From: Mucilaginibacter ginsenosidivorans
Lineage (GTDB): Bacteria > Bacteroidota > Bacteroidia > Sphingobacteriales > Sphingobacteriaceae
Length of the DNA stretch: 64,000 nucleotides
NCBI RefSeq assembly: GCF_007971025.1
Contig: NZ_CP042436.1
Span: 1,054,001-1,118,000 of the forward strand
Direction of reading: 5' to 3'
In this document: positions 55,475-64,000 of the stretch, one piece after another
How the letters are laid out: every line of letters starts with the position of its first letter
Numbering within the stretch: position 1 is the first letter of the stretch
Translations under genes and position numbers: made by a program
The notes under the pieces: generated by a model
The model's input: the letters and a program-made list of their open reading frames with translations, nothing else
Told to the model about the DNA's origin: nothing
The model's database searches: none

Positions 55475-58400
55475 TTGAATCCATATACATTCCATATCAC
55501 CCTGTATGATGCTGCGTTCTTTGGAACGTTGTTTATCGGGCTGACTTTCGCCCTTTTGCTATGGTTCACTCAAAAGATTAATAGGGCAGCAAACCGGATG
55601 CTTGCCCTTGCCCTGGCGGTTGTCCTTTTGTGGATAGCCCGGATATTGGGTATCGACATCGGGCTGTCGGCTTACATACCCGGTTGGAGCCTGCTGCCGC
55701 TGCAATTTTCGCTGGCCTTGGGCCCGCTCATCTATTTTTACGTGCTTAAAATAACCCGGCCGGAATATAAATTCCGAGCTGAAGACCTGCTGCATCTCAG
55801 TCCTTTATTATTGGAACTAAGCGCTTACGTTTTAGAAATGATAGCAAGCATTAAAACCGGGGCAGCTACTTATGATACATCGATATTTCATCGATTGAAC
55901 CCTATACTACAGCTACTGGCATTCATTTCGGTTATTATTTACCTGTACCGGTGCCGTATGCTGATCAAAGATTTTTATAATGAGCTGAAATTTACCTGGG
56001 GCGACCGCTATCGGCACGCGCTGCAATGGCTGCATCAGCTGGTGACAGCTTTCGGGATTTTATGGCTGTTTTGGATACCCTTGGCGGTGTTCGGCTATTT
56101 TTACCAGTTAGGTGCACAGGTTTTTTATCCATTGTATCTTCTTTTAGCGGTAACGGTCATCTGGATAGGGGCCGCAGCCTTTTTAAGACAAGAAACGGGC
56201 ATGCCGGCAGATACTGTACCGATTTTAAAGCCATTACTGTCCGCGGAACTAAGGCAAAAGGGCATTTGGCTGAAGAAGGCAGTTAAAGAAAACCGCTATT
56301 ACCAGGACGCGGAACTAAGCTTAGTTTCGCTGGCTGAAAAGCTTGGCTTGACTACCCATGACTTATCCCGGATCATCAACACCGTGCTCAAAAAAAGTTT
56401 TAATGATTTTATAAACGAGTATCGCGTTGCAGACGTCGTCCGGAAAATGCAGGACGCTGCTTACGACCACATCACCCTGCTGGGTATTGCGTACGAGTCT
56501 GGGTTCAATTCCCAAAGCAGTTTTAACCGCATTTTCAGACAAATAACCGGGAAGAGCCCGGTGGAATATAAAAATGAGCTTAAAAAGGAGCAATCATCTT
56601 ATAAGTTGGGCAGCTATTCCCAATTTGCGCCGGTAAATTCGAATCGTGAAACCGCTCCAAAGTGGTCGCACGAGAAATTAACCCGCAATTATATGTTTAA
56701 AAATTATTTCAAAATAGCGCGGCGCAACCTGGTGCGCAACAAAAGCTATACTGCTATTAATGTTACCGGACTGGCCGTAGGTATTGCCGTTTGTATGGTG
56801 ATCTTTATCATTATACAATACCAAACAAGCTTCGAGAGTTTTCAAACCAAAAAGGACCGTACCTATCGGGTACTGACCGAATACCACAGCACCGAATCGG
56901 GCGAAGTATCCTATGGAAAAGACCTTCCTTTTCCCTGGCCGATAGGGTTGAAAACATCTTTCCCGCAAATAGAAGAGGTGGCCCCCATCTTCGCCAGCCA
57001 CGATGATCAGCTGCAGATAATTGGCAATAACGGGAATACCGAAAAAGTATTTAAGGAGCAGCACGGCGTATTTTTTACGAAGCCCTCCTTCTTTAAAATA
57101 TTCGACTTTCCGCTGCTCGACGGGACTTATGCTTCGTTAAAAGACCCGAACAATGTGCTGCTTACCAAAGCGATGGCTGAAAAATACTTCGGCGACTGGA
57201 AAACAGCAATGGGTAAAACCATTAAAATGCAGGTAGGCGGCTATATGTTCGAACATGGCACGGATGTGGTAACAGTCTCGGGCATTTTGGCCGACATACC
57301 CGCAAACACCGATTTCCAGTTAAAAGTTGTGGTGTCTTTTGGAACAGGGTTTACCGGCGACTACCTGGCCAGCTCTCACGACTGGAATACCACGGTGTCG
57401 GGTTTTGGTTGCTATATCTTGTTGCCGCCTAATACTGCTATAGGCAATTTTAACCAGCAGCTAAGTGCGTACTCCAGGCGTGTGGAATCTGCCGGCAATA
57501 AGGATAGCCATACCATACAACCCTTAAGTGCGGTGCATTATGATGCCCGGGTGGGTAATTACAGCGGCAAAACCGTTAGCCATCAATTGCTCAACGTGTT
57601 GTGGCTCATCGCGGCATTTATCCTGCTGATCGGCTGCGTAAACTTCATCAACCTGTCCACTGCCCAGGCCGTAAACCGGGCCAAGGAGGTTGGCGTACGA
57701 AAAGTTTTGGGCAGCAATAAATCGCAATTACAAACCCAATTCATCGTCGAAACATTCCTCATCGTTATCAGCGCAGTGGTGTTTGCGGCGGTTATTACCT
57801 GGCTCTCTTTAAACGCTGTGGGCCGGCTTTTGGACCTTTCACTTTCGTTTAACCTAATCACCGATCCGGCTATTATATTATTCCTGTTAGCCGTAACCGT
57901 TGTTGTAACCGCGCTTGCCGGCTTCTATCCTTCCATCGTTTTATCACGCTTTAACCCGGTTACTGCCTTAAAGAGCAAGCTTGCATCAAATTCAGGTGGT
58001 ATCTCCCTGCGCCGCGGGCTGGTCGTTTTCCAGTTCATCGTTGCACAGGTGCTCATCATCGGCACGCTCATTATTGTGAAGCAGATGGATTATTTTATGG
58101 ACCAGCCCCTGGGTTTTGATAAAGACGCCGTTGTTACCATTCCTTTCCGGGTGGATACTACGCTTATGAACAAAATGGAGTATTTGAAACGGCAACTATT
58201 GTCGACCAACGGCGTGCAAACCGTAAGCTTAAATACCAATACCCCGGTTGAAAATGGTAATGATACGTGGAGCGCCTTGAAATTTGACCACGCTGTGAAA
58301 GAAACCGATTTTAAGGCGATCACCAAGTTTGCCGACGAAGAATATGTGCCCGCCTATAAGCTGCCCCTGGTAGCCGGAAGAAATCTGCGCCAATCGGATA

Positions 58401-59134
58401 TGACTACCGAATTTTTAGTGAACGAAACACTGGTGAAAAGCCTCGGGCTAAAAAAGCCAGAGGACATTATAGGCAAAGAAATAAGTATTTGGGACGACCA
58501 GATAAAATGCCCGGTTGTAGGTGTATTGAAAGATTTTAACGACCGGTCCTTTCGCGATCATGTAGCGCCATTGATCATTACGCAGGACAAGGCCATGTAC
58601 AACCAGCTCGCCATTAAGCTGTCGACCACGCACCTGGCTACTACCATGCAATTGGTTAAAAAGGTATTCGACCAAACCTATCCCGATTATGTTTTTGAAT
58701 ACCGGTTCCTGGACGAAAAGATAGCCAGCTTTTACAAACAGGAAAGCCAGTTATCGCAGCTGTACAAAATTTTTGCGGTCATTGCCATATTCCTCAGCTG
58801 CCTTGGCTTGTATGGTTTGGCCTCGTTTATGGCCGTGCAGCGGATAAAAGAAGTGGGCATCCGGAAAGTATTGGGCGCCAGCGCAGGTAATATCGTTTAC
58901 TTGTTTTCCAAAGAGTTTATCGTACTCATAGCCATTGCCTTTGCCATTGCTACCCCCATAGCCTGGTATTACATGCACCAGTGGCTGCAGGATTATGTTT
59001 ACCGCATAAACATCAGTTGGTGGTTGTTTGCCGCGGGTGGCCTTGCTTCCATCCTGATTGCACTGGCAACCATCAGTTTCCAGGCGGTGAAAGCGGCTAT
59101 GGCGAACCCGGTGAAGAGTTTGCGTTCTGAGTGA
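55475..59134 (+). CDS. Fusion of membrane AraC-type regulator and FtsX/MacB-type permease
   Basis: 1219 residues. Residues 1-235 form about seven membrane helices (AAFFGTLFIGLTFALLLWF, LYLLLAVTVIWIGAAAF). Residues 255-370 are an AraC-type DNA-binding domain (LSLVSLAEKLGLTTHDLSRIIN, ITLLGIAYESGFNSQSSFNR, GKSPVEYKNEL). From residue 407 (MFKNYFKIARRNLVRNKSYT) a complete FtsX-type permease follows, with four membrane segments and two MacB-like periplasmic parts. Bacteroidota normally encode the two halves as separate genes. Start is TTG at 55475; no earlier ATG keeps the first helix. The join is in frame. No ABC ATPase gene is adjacent. Confidence 0.8.
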   Translation: MNPYTFHITLYDAAFFGTLFIGLTFALLLWFTQKINRAANRMLALALAVVLLWIARILGIDIGLSAYIPGWSLLPLQFSLALGPLIYFYVLKITRPEYKFRAEDLLHLSPLLLELSAYVLEMIASIKTGAATYDTSIFHRLNPILQLLAFISVIIYLYRCRMLIKDFYNELKFTWGDRYRHALQWLHQLVTAFGILWLFWIPLAVFGYFYQLGAQVFYPLYLLLAVTVIWIGAAAFLRQETGMPADTVPILKPLLSAELRQKGIWLKKAVKENRYYQDAELSLVSLAEKLGLTTHDLSRIINTVLKKSFNDFINEYRVADVVRKMQDAAYDHITLLGIAYESGFNSQSSFNRIFRQITGKSPVEYKNELKKEQSSYKLGSYSQFAPVNSNRETAPKWSHEKLTRNYMFKNYFKIARRNLVRNKSYTAINVTGLAVGIAVCMVIFIIIQYQTSFESFQTKKDRTYRVLTEYHSTESGEVSYGKDLPFPWPIGLKTSFPQIEEVAPIFASHDDQLQIIGNNGNTEKVFKEQHGVFFTKPSFFKIFDFPLLDGTYASLKDPNNVLLTKAMAEKYFGDWKTAMGKTIKMQVGGYMFEHGTDVVTVSGILADIPANTDFQLKVVVSFGTGFTGDYLASSHDWNTTVSGFGCYILLPPNTAIGNFNQQLSAYSRRVESAGNKDSHTIQPLSAVHYDARVGNYSGKTVSHQLLNVLWLIAAFILLIGCVNFINLSTAQAVNRAKEVGVRKVLGSNKSQLQTQFIVETFLIVISAVVFAAVITWLSLNAVGRLLDLSLSFNLITDPAIILFLLAVTVVVTALAGFYPSIVLSRFNPVTALKSKLASNSGGISLRRGLVVFQFIVAQVLIIGTLIIVKQMDYFMDQPLGFDKDAVVTIPFRVDTTLMNKMEYLKRQLLSTNGVQTVSLNTNTPVENGNDTWSALKFDHAVKETDFKAITKFADEEYVPAYKLPLVAGRNLRQSDMTTEFLVNETLVKSLGLKKPEDIIGKEISIWDDQIKCPVVGVLKDFNDRSFRDHVAPLIITQDKAMYNQLAIKLSTTHLATTMQLVKKVFDQTYPDYVFEYRFLDEKIASFYKQESQLSQLYKIFAVIAIFLSCLGLYGLASFMAVQRIKEVGIRKVLGASAGNIVYLFSKEFIVLIAIAFAIATPIAWYYMHQWLQDYVYRINISWWLFAAGGLASILIALATISFQAVKAAMANPVKSLRSE

Positions 59135-59138
59135 TGGA

Positions 59139-59239
59139 GCAGAAAGCTTAAGGCGGAAAGCATAAAGCTTTTTTTTAAGCGGAAAGACTAACGCTTAATG
59201 CAAAAAGCTATAAATCGCTTTCCGCTTTGGCCTTTCTGC
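59139..59239. repeat. Imperfect inverted repeat after the AraC-FtsX gene
   Basis: Two 23-base arms, 59139-59161 and 59217-59239, match at 19 positions when one is reverse-complemented (ends GCTTTCCGC and CTTTCTGC). The spacer contains further GCGGAAAG/AAAGC units. Purine-rich AAAGC-type units like these recur between genes in Sphingobacteriaceae and may act as terminator or REP-like elements. Confidence 0.5.
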
Positions 59240-59628
59240 TTTCAGCTTAAAAAGCGTTCCGGGGTGAGATACGGGACGCATTTTTGCATTGGGCGCCCGG
59301 GCGGGCTGTCCGCTCATACTGCACGGGCATTAGTCACGAGGCCGGTATACATTGCTGTGCTCTGGCGCGGGGGTAGTTGAGGCACACGCAGCACGTGTGT
59401 GCCAGCGGGGAGCGCAGCATACTCGCGCCGGTTGGAGAGCTTGTCGTACAATAGAGATCGTGCATAAAACATTGGTCACGAGTATGCTACTTCTTGGCTA
59501 ACACTACATACTCGCGCCAAGTCGGGGTAATATTCAAATATTGCTGAACTTTGCCCAAGCAGCATTTGGTTAGCAAACGCCAACGAGATGAGAGACAGGA
59601 ATTAAGTATTATTAGTTATATTTAAAGT
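59240..59628. other. GC-rich spacer with repeat-like segments
   Basis: 389 bp without a gene. The first part (59280-59460) is clearly GC-richer than its surroundings. CATACTCGCGCC occurs at about 59409 and TACATACTCGCGCCAAG at about 59506, and CACGAGTATGCTAC in between is partly its reverse complement, so a decayed mobile or REP-like element is possible. No transposase remnant was found. Confidence 0.35.
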
Positions 59629-60354
59629 ATGAATAATCCCCTTTTACTTATACTGTTTTTTAGTAGGACAATTCGGGACAGCTTTTTTATTGAGTTTTTT
59701 TAACCAAAAAGGTAGAAACCTTGCTGATAAAGGCGATATAGAAAACTTAACAAAGGTTGTTGAAGAAGTAAAAACAAGTTTAGTCAGGAAAATGAGCATT
59801 TAAGAGCAGGGCTATCTATTCTTGTTGATAAAAAGGCTAAGTCATTTACTCAAGAACAACAAGCTATAATTGCATTCTACACTGAGGTTAATAAATGGAT
59901 TTGGGAAAAAACAAAAATATCTATTCATGAATATTGGATTAATGACATCGAAAAATTGAATAAAAAAATAATTGAGATGAACCAAACTCATGATAAAGTA
60001 AACATTTATAATGGGGTTATGGATTTATTAGTAAATGATATCGAACTTAACAGAAAAGCCGATGAGCTAATTTTAGAAGCTTTAAAGCTTCATCAATTTG
60101 TTGAAGTAAAATACAAATCACTAAAATCAGCGTTGGTTGGGTTAAATATGCACATGCCGAATATTAGTATGGGTAATTTAAGGAAAATGAGTGCGGAAAT
60201 AAAAGACTTCGTTACTAATCAAATTAAAGATTATGAAAAAACCAAGGATGAGGCTATTAAAGATTTTTACAAGCAAAGGGGTGAATATTTTAAGCCCGTA
60301 ATGGAAAAATTACATGGATTTAAGATTTTGGCTAAATTATACTTATTGAAATAA
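59629..60354 (+). pseudogene. Membrane-anchored coiled-coil protein gene broken by two frameshifts
   Basis: Three frames join into one plausible protein. The ATG at 59629 gives MNNPLLLIL; after the T6 run at about 59660 the next frame continues FLVGQFGTAFLLSFFNQKG and on to VEEVK; near 59785 a second shift leads to FSQENEHLRAGLSILVDKK and runs open to 60354. Repairing one extra T and one missing base would restore about 240 residues: an N-terminal membrane helix and a long helical body (LHQFVEVKYKSLKSALVGL). The longest surviving ATG frame is 59956-60354 (132 residues). The family is unknown to me. Recent decay, since the codons between the shifts are intact. Confidence 0.75.
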
Positions 60355-60649
60355 TTAAGAGTAGAGATAATCATTGACTAAAAATACTTTTTACTATTTC
60401 AAGACCCTTTTATTTTTTTATAGTTTGGTGTTTTCTGGAAATATATCTGATTTAAAAACACCTTCTACAAAAATTCCTTACGCTGTTCATAGACTCTGCC
60501 TACGAATGGGCTAAGCCCGTAGTATTATAATACAGGCATAATAGTCCTAAGTTTGGAAACCTTGGACAACGGGAATGCATTGTTATGTTTTCTCAGAGTT
60601 TACTAGTAACAAGCTCATCGAAAGCAATAAAATTACTTTGACCACGCTC

Positions 60650-61693
60650 CTATTTAATCAATAATTTGGTTTTGTATACTTGTAAGTGATTGTATGCTTT
60701 TTCAATGCTTTCAAGTCGAAAAAGCTCTTTCTTGCGTCGGGTCCACATTGCATCAGCTACTTGATTGACGGTGTAAAAAGGATGTTTTGACATAATGAAA
60801 TCAACCGAAGCAAGAATTTCCAAAGATAGCTCAGACGTAAAGTTCTTCAAAAAAATTAGCAATTGGTTTAAACGATCCCTGTCTTCTGGCTGCATTCTTG
60901 CTACATAATCATTCACCATTTCCCATTTCTGATAGTTCAGCTTTAAGGGTTCAAACGGTTTAGCTTGGCCTTGTTCTAACCCTTTTAAGTAGGTTCCATT
61001 TAAATGATAAAGTACCTTCTCCACGCCAACGGCATAGGGGCCATAATGATGGGCTCTGAAATCCAATCGTAGTTTTTGTCCCATCCTTTGTAAGAAATAA
61101 GCAAGCTTATTCGCCGCAAAAAGACTGCTATACTCGCCAAAACTTTCAAATGCAAAAAGGCTGTAAAGTAAGGCTGCACGTGCGGGGGTCAGTTCGATAT
61201 TTTTATTTACCTCCCGATTTTGTAATAATTCTTTGATTTCGGCATTCGGTTCAAAGATCTGGACGTCTACAGGTAAATCTTTCAGCGCTTCAACAATCAT
61301 TGGTTTAACGATAACCCAGTTCAAACCACCGTTGCCTGCACCAAGTGGAGGAATTGCAATACTTTTTATGTCTTTATTTTTAATCTCTTCCCTTAGCGCA
61401 ACAAGACCCTTTTCAATATATTCATATTTCGATGGTTGCCGCCAGTGGGTTTTAGTTGGGAAATTAACAATTAGCTTTTTTCCGTACAGTAAATGTTCAT
61501 CCCAAACACTAAGTAATTTCCCTGGTTCTAGTTCTTTTCTTTTGCAAGCATCTATGTAAACACGATTATTATGAGGAAAAGCTTCTTTAAATTGCAAAGC
61601 GATTCCTTTACCCATTACACCAACAGTGTTAACAGTATTAACTAATGCCTGCGCATCAGATTTAAATAAATCGCCTGTCAAGGTTTGAATCAT
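60650..61693 (-). CDS. darG: DarG antitoxin: macro domain ADP-ribosylglycohydrolase
   Basis: 347 residues from the ATG one base after the darT stop; an upstream TTG would overlap darT. The macro domain covers residues 1-155: TGDLFKSDAQALVNTVNTVG, MGKGIALQFKEAFP, IAIPPLGAGNGGLNW. The C-terminal half (AARAALLYSLFAFESF-like start, FGEYSSLFAANKLAYFLQRMG, HHYGPYAVGVEKVLYHLNG) is the DarG region that binds and neutralises DarT directly. DarG removes ADP-ribose from thymidine bases in DNA. Second gene of the darT-darG operon. Confidence 0.92.
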   Translation of the reverse strand: MIQTLTGDLFKSDAQALVNTVNTVGVMGKGIALQFKEAFPHNNRVYIDACKRKELEPGKLLSVWDEHLLYGKKLIVNFPTKTHWRQPSKYEYIEKGLVALREEIKNKDIKSIAIPPLGAGNGGLNWVIVKPMIVEALKDLPVDVQIFEPNAEIKELLQNREVNKNIELTPARAALLYSLFAFESFGEYSSLFAANKLAYFLQRMGQKLRLDFRAHHYGPYAVGVEKVLYHLNGTYLKGLEQGQAKPFEPLKLNYQKWEMVNDYVARMQPEDRDRLNQLLIFLKNFTSELSLEILASVDFIMSKHPFYTVNQVADAMWTRRKKELFRLESIEKAYNHLQVYKTKLLIK

Positions 61694-61694
61694 C

Positions 61695-62333
61695 TTAATC
61701 AAAAAAGTAAGGTTTATTGATATGTACTGGTATCATTTTACCAGCATCATTAACTTTATTTTGCGCCCAAGCTAACATATTATCACTATACACACAAATT
61801 GACTCAATACATGTTACAGGCACTGATTCGTATACTAAAAACTCTGCCTGGTACCGTCTTTGCCGGTCATAATCACCATCAGATTTTGAGAAATTGCTAT
61901 TCTGTATGCAACTCCAATCGATTTCATTAAGATGATTAATATCTGCGAAATGCGTTGTCTCTTCATCATTAGCTTGACCATCAGTAAAAAACCACCGGTC
62001 TTGCAACACCAGTGTTTCTATTAAGCAACGCACGACAATAATCTCTTCTTTACTCCTCCTCGGTACTTTTGGTGCATAATATCCGGTAATTATATTATAT
62101 AACATAATGGACCTTGGTGTAAAATAAAAAGGCACGTATTCGCCAATGAAACCATAGCCTGCTAAATTAATCTGCGTGGTGCTTCGTACGTCAATAATTT
62201 CTGGGTTTCCAATCGCGACAAATCCAGGATCAGCATTGGCGTGATTTTTATTCAATAAACCATAATTAAGAATATGCGAGAGATTGTCACGATGCGTAAT
62301 GCGATAACAAAAAGTTCTATTTTTATTGATCAT
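61695..62333 (-). CDS. darT: DarT toxin: DNA ADP-ribosyltransferase
   Basis: 212 residues. Family marks: YRITHRDNLSHILNYGLLN at the N-terminus, the NAD-binding stretch VPFYFTPRSIMLYNI, and catalytic Glu164 in RRYQAEFLVYES. DarT attaches ADP-ribose to thymidine in single-stranded DNA, blocking replication; in several bacteria the pair aborts phage infection. The ATG at 62333 is the first gene of the operon, and darG follows one base after the stop. All catalytic residues look intact, so the toxin should be active. Confidence 0.92.
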   Translation of the reverse strand: MINKNRTFCYRITHRDNLSHILNYGLLNKNHANADPGFVAIGNPEIIDVRSTTQINLAGYGFIGEYVPFYFTPRSIMLYNIITGYYAPKVPRRSKEEIIVVRCLIETLVLQDRWFFTDGQANDEETTHFADINHLNEIDWSCIQNSNFSKSDGDYDRQRRYQAEFLVYESVPVTCIESICVYSDNMLAWAQNKVNDAGKMIPVHINKPYFFD

Positions 62334-62653
62334 TTAGCCATCTGAAATTAAACATATTTTATGATATTCAAATGTAAAGCTGCATTTTCAATAAGCGTTA
62401 TGTTCTTCTTTAGATTTACAAAATAACTCAAACGAATTTGTATTAGCAAAAGTCCGGTATGGTTGATAACCTATAATGGTTAACTTAAAGGGACAAGTTT
62501 ATGTTTCGCGTCATCGGAGCGCTGCGTTTATTGTGGCAAACAGGCCACCTAGGTTCACCATAAAAAATACGGCAAATATAATATTGGAAAAGAGCCAAGA
62601 CAATGGCTGGTCTCGGTTTGCAAGGATTGCCATGAGTCTAACACCAATAAAGG

Positions 62654-62820
62654 CTACCCCTTCACATACCCCAACACCACACACCCATTCTTCATCACCT
62701 TCGTATCCACCAACTCCATTTTAATGGTTTCATCCAGTTTGATATCATTAAACAACCGGGGACCCGTGCCTGCGATGACGGGGTGAATGACCACATACAA
62801 TTCGTCGATCTAACCGGCCG
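62654..62820 (-). pseudogene. Remnant of a dihydrofolate-reductase-family gene
   Basis: Minus-strand fragment nearly identical to the C-terminal part of the gene at 63623-64000 (shared runs around ATGACGGGGTGAATGACC and ACTCCATTTTAATGG). It keeps the normal end (LVDTKVMKNGCVVLGYVKG, then stop at 62654) but has TAG in place of the Leu codon of the GLIDEL motif, and the similarity stops at about 62820. The flanks between 62334 and 63032 hold no intact gene. Confidence 0.8.
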
Positions 62821-63032
62821 AATAGATTTGTTATCAATCGCTTAAGTCAAAAACAAGCCCCAAAGCCAAACCGTATTAACCTTGCGGTGACCGATATTTG
62901 TCCCATTTCACCCTTGCTTTTGTCGTAATCAGGGGTTAAGCGCTGTGCTTTTTTCGTCGAATTTTACATCATGATTGAAACTAATCAGGAGTTTATTTTT
63001 TAAATCACAAAAACCAGGGAGGACAAATCATT

Positions 63033-63626
63033 ATGAGAAAAATAATCGTTTTATCGTTTATCACCTTAGATGGCGTATCACAGGCACCGGGCGGACCGGA
63101 AGAAGATACTTCGGGCGGCTTTAAATACGGTGGCTGGACGGCACATTACGGCGACGAAACCGCTGCCGGGGTGATGCAAAAACAACTGGCCCCTGCCGAC
63201 CTGCTGCTGGGCAGGAACACCTTTAAGATATTTGAATCGTACTGGCCATCGCATGGCGATTACTGGCCGGGCGTTAACGAGGTGCCCAAGTATGTTTTAT
63301 CCAACACGGCAACCCGGTCGGATTGGAATAACGTTAACTTTTTGACCAGTGTGGCGGATATCGAAAGGTTAAAAAATTCGGAAGGCCAGGACCTGAAGAT
63401 CTGGGGCAGCAGCAAGCTGGTACAGTTACTGCTGAAACACGACCTGGTAGACGAGTTCTGGCTCAATATTTACCCCATCGTGCTTGGGAAGGGGAAAAAA
63501 CTGTTTGGCGACGACGCTATGCCGGCTGCGTTTACCCTGGTGGAGAGCACCGTTACGCCCACCGGGGTTATTATGACCAACTATAAAAAGGCCGGGGAAG
63601 TGAAGACAGGTACCGTAGGAGCTTAA
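63033..63626 (+). CDS. Dihydrofolate-reductase-family (RibD C-terminal-like) protein
   Basis: 197 residues. The pattern of the RibD-C/DHFR-like family is clear: KIIVLSFITLDGVSQAPGG at the N-terminus, LLLGRNTFKIFESYWP, PKYVLSNTATRSDWNN, LKIWGSSKLVQLLLKHDLVDEF, and PIVLGKGKKLF. The fold binds NAD(P)H, but the substrate of these stand-alone proteins is not known. GGGAGG precedes the ATG. It is convergent with the related gene at its right, overlapping it by four bases at the 3' ends. Confidence 0.88.
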   Translation: MRKIIVLSFITLDGVSQAPGGPEEDTSGGFKYGGWTAHYGDETAAGVMQKQLAPADLLLGRNTFKIFESYWPSHGDYWPGVNEVPKYVLSNTATRSDWNNVNFLTSVADIERLKNSEGQDLKIWGSSKLVQLLLKHDLVDEFWLNIYPIVLGKGKKLFGDDAMPAAFTLVESTVTPTGVIMTNYKKAGEVKTGTVGA

Positions 63627-64000
63627 ACGCTGCCACGGCTTGTATAATGCAGGACGACGCAGCCGTTCTGCATTACTTTTGTATCAACCAACTCCATTTT
63701 AATGGTTTCATCCAGGCTGATATCATTAAACAACTGGGGGCCCGTACCTGCGATGACGGGGTGAATGACCACATACAATTCGTCGATCAAACCGGCGGCC
63801 ATTAACTGGGAGCGCACCGTCATACCGCCGATGGATATCTTTTTGCCGGGCAGTTGTTTCAGTTTGCGGACCTCGTCCTCCAGTCCGCCGCAAATAATGC
63901 GCGGGCCTCCTTCCACCTGCTCCATGGTGCGGGATATGACGATGGTATCAATAACGGAAACCGTTTTCGCGTAGGCATTCGCCGCAGGCGTGCCGGATTG
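63623..64000 (-). CDS. Dihydrofolate-reductase-family protein, N-terminus beyond the window
   Basis: The frame runs open to the right edge: 125 residues are visible and an internal Met at 63925 is not the real start. Visible family segments: VIDTIVISRTMEQVEGGP, LKQLPGKKISIGGMTVRSQ, GLIDELYVVIHPVIAGTGPQLF. It is a diverged relative of the plus-strand gene next to it and the intact parent-type copy of the fragment at 62654-62820. Substrate unknown. Confidence 0.85.
   Translation of the reverse strand, partial: QSGTPAANAYAKTVSVIDTIVISRTMEQVEGGPRIICGGLEDEVRKLKQLPGKKISIGGMTVRSQLMAAGLIDELYVVIHPVIAGTGPQLFNDISLDETIKMELVDTKVMQNGCVVLHYTSRGSV

Noticed and set aside
60500..60530. AGCCCGTAG, the reverse complement of part of the attR-like tRNA end
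   Set aside because: Only nine bases match and no T-loop is present, so it is probably chance and not a second attachment site.
62476..62724. Plus-strand open frame of 82 residues
   Set aside because: It overlaps the decayed DHFR-family fragment on the other strand, has no family features, and its end is a low-complexity Thr/Pro/His run created by the antisense reading.
1..64000. Search for CRISPR arrays, rRNA and complete tRNA genes
   Set aside because: No regularly spaced repeats, rRNA motifs or complete cloverleaf were recognised by eye; a dedicated scan could still find a missed tRNA.

Overview
Organism. The gene content points to a Bacteroidota chromosome, most likely family Sphingobacteriaceae (Mucilaginibacter/Pedobacter-like). 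The pointers are RteC-type regulators, Bacteroidota-style RHS proteins, an ImuA-ImuB-DnaE2 cassette under a LexA-like S24 repressor, a YWFCY-type conjugation coupling protein, and an FtsX/MacB-type permease. Shine-Dalgarno sites are often weak and several genes need TTG or GTG starts. No rRNA, complete tRNA, CRISPR array, transposase or integrase was seen.

Layout. 1-17.5 kb: a LuxR-type response regulator (cut by the left edge), two RteC paralogues, a large exported propeller/barrel protein, a four-gene minus-strand RHS operon (exported coiled-coil protein, RHS partner, RHS core protein with variable tail, small membrane protein that is a candidate immunity protein) and a lone receiver protein. 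17.6-25.8 kb: XRE regulator, S24 repressor with a perfect palindromic operator, imuA-imuB-dnaE2 and a divergent SRAP protein, together a portable SOS-mutagenesis module. 26-32 kb: SSB, DUF932 protein and a partial PRTRC cassette (E, C, F, B, ThiF) containing ubiquitin-like, E2-like and E1-like members. 32-40 kb: S1/P1 nuclease, Toprim primase-like protein, candidate oriT, MobC, relaxase, coupling protein and rhomboid protease, so the element looks mobilizable or conjugative.

Defence island, 40.5-55 kb. SspB-SspC-SspD-like DNA phosphorothioation genes; a membrane protein overlapping a nucleoside-deoxyribosyltransferase-fold protein; a GHKL (MORC/MutL-like) ATPase with a sigma-like protein and an XRE controller surrounded by CCTATAGG boxes; a DUF262 protein (DGQQR motif) overlapping a SIR2 protein; and a STAND ATPase with an HNH-like N-terminus and a helical TPR-like C-terminus. 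The island seems to end at a 3' tRNA fragment (attR-like) followed by a terminator at 55.23-55.28 kb.

Right flank, 55.4-64 kb. An AraC-FtsX fusion, a repeat-rich spacer, a doubly frameshifted pseudogene, a DarT-DarG toxin-antitoxin pair, and two dihydrofolate-reductase-family genes plus a decayed third copy.

How the parts may work together. SspBCD would mark host DNA with phosphorothioate. The usual partner SspE (DUF262 plus DUF1524 HNH) is not here, but a DUF262 protein with the same DGQQR motif is translationally coupled to a SIR2 NADase-like protein 4 kb away. The best candidate for an undescribed system is therefore a phosphorothioate-linked defence in which DUF262 senses and SIR2 kills by NAD+ depletion. 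That is inference; the domain calls and the gene overlap are seen in the sequence.
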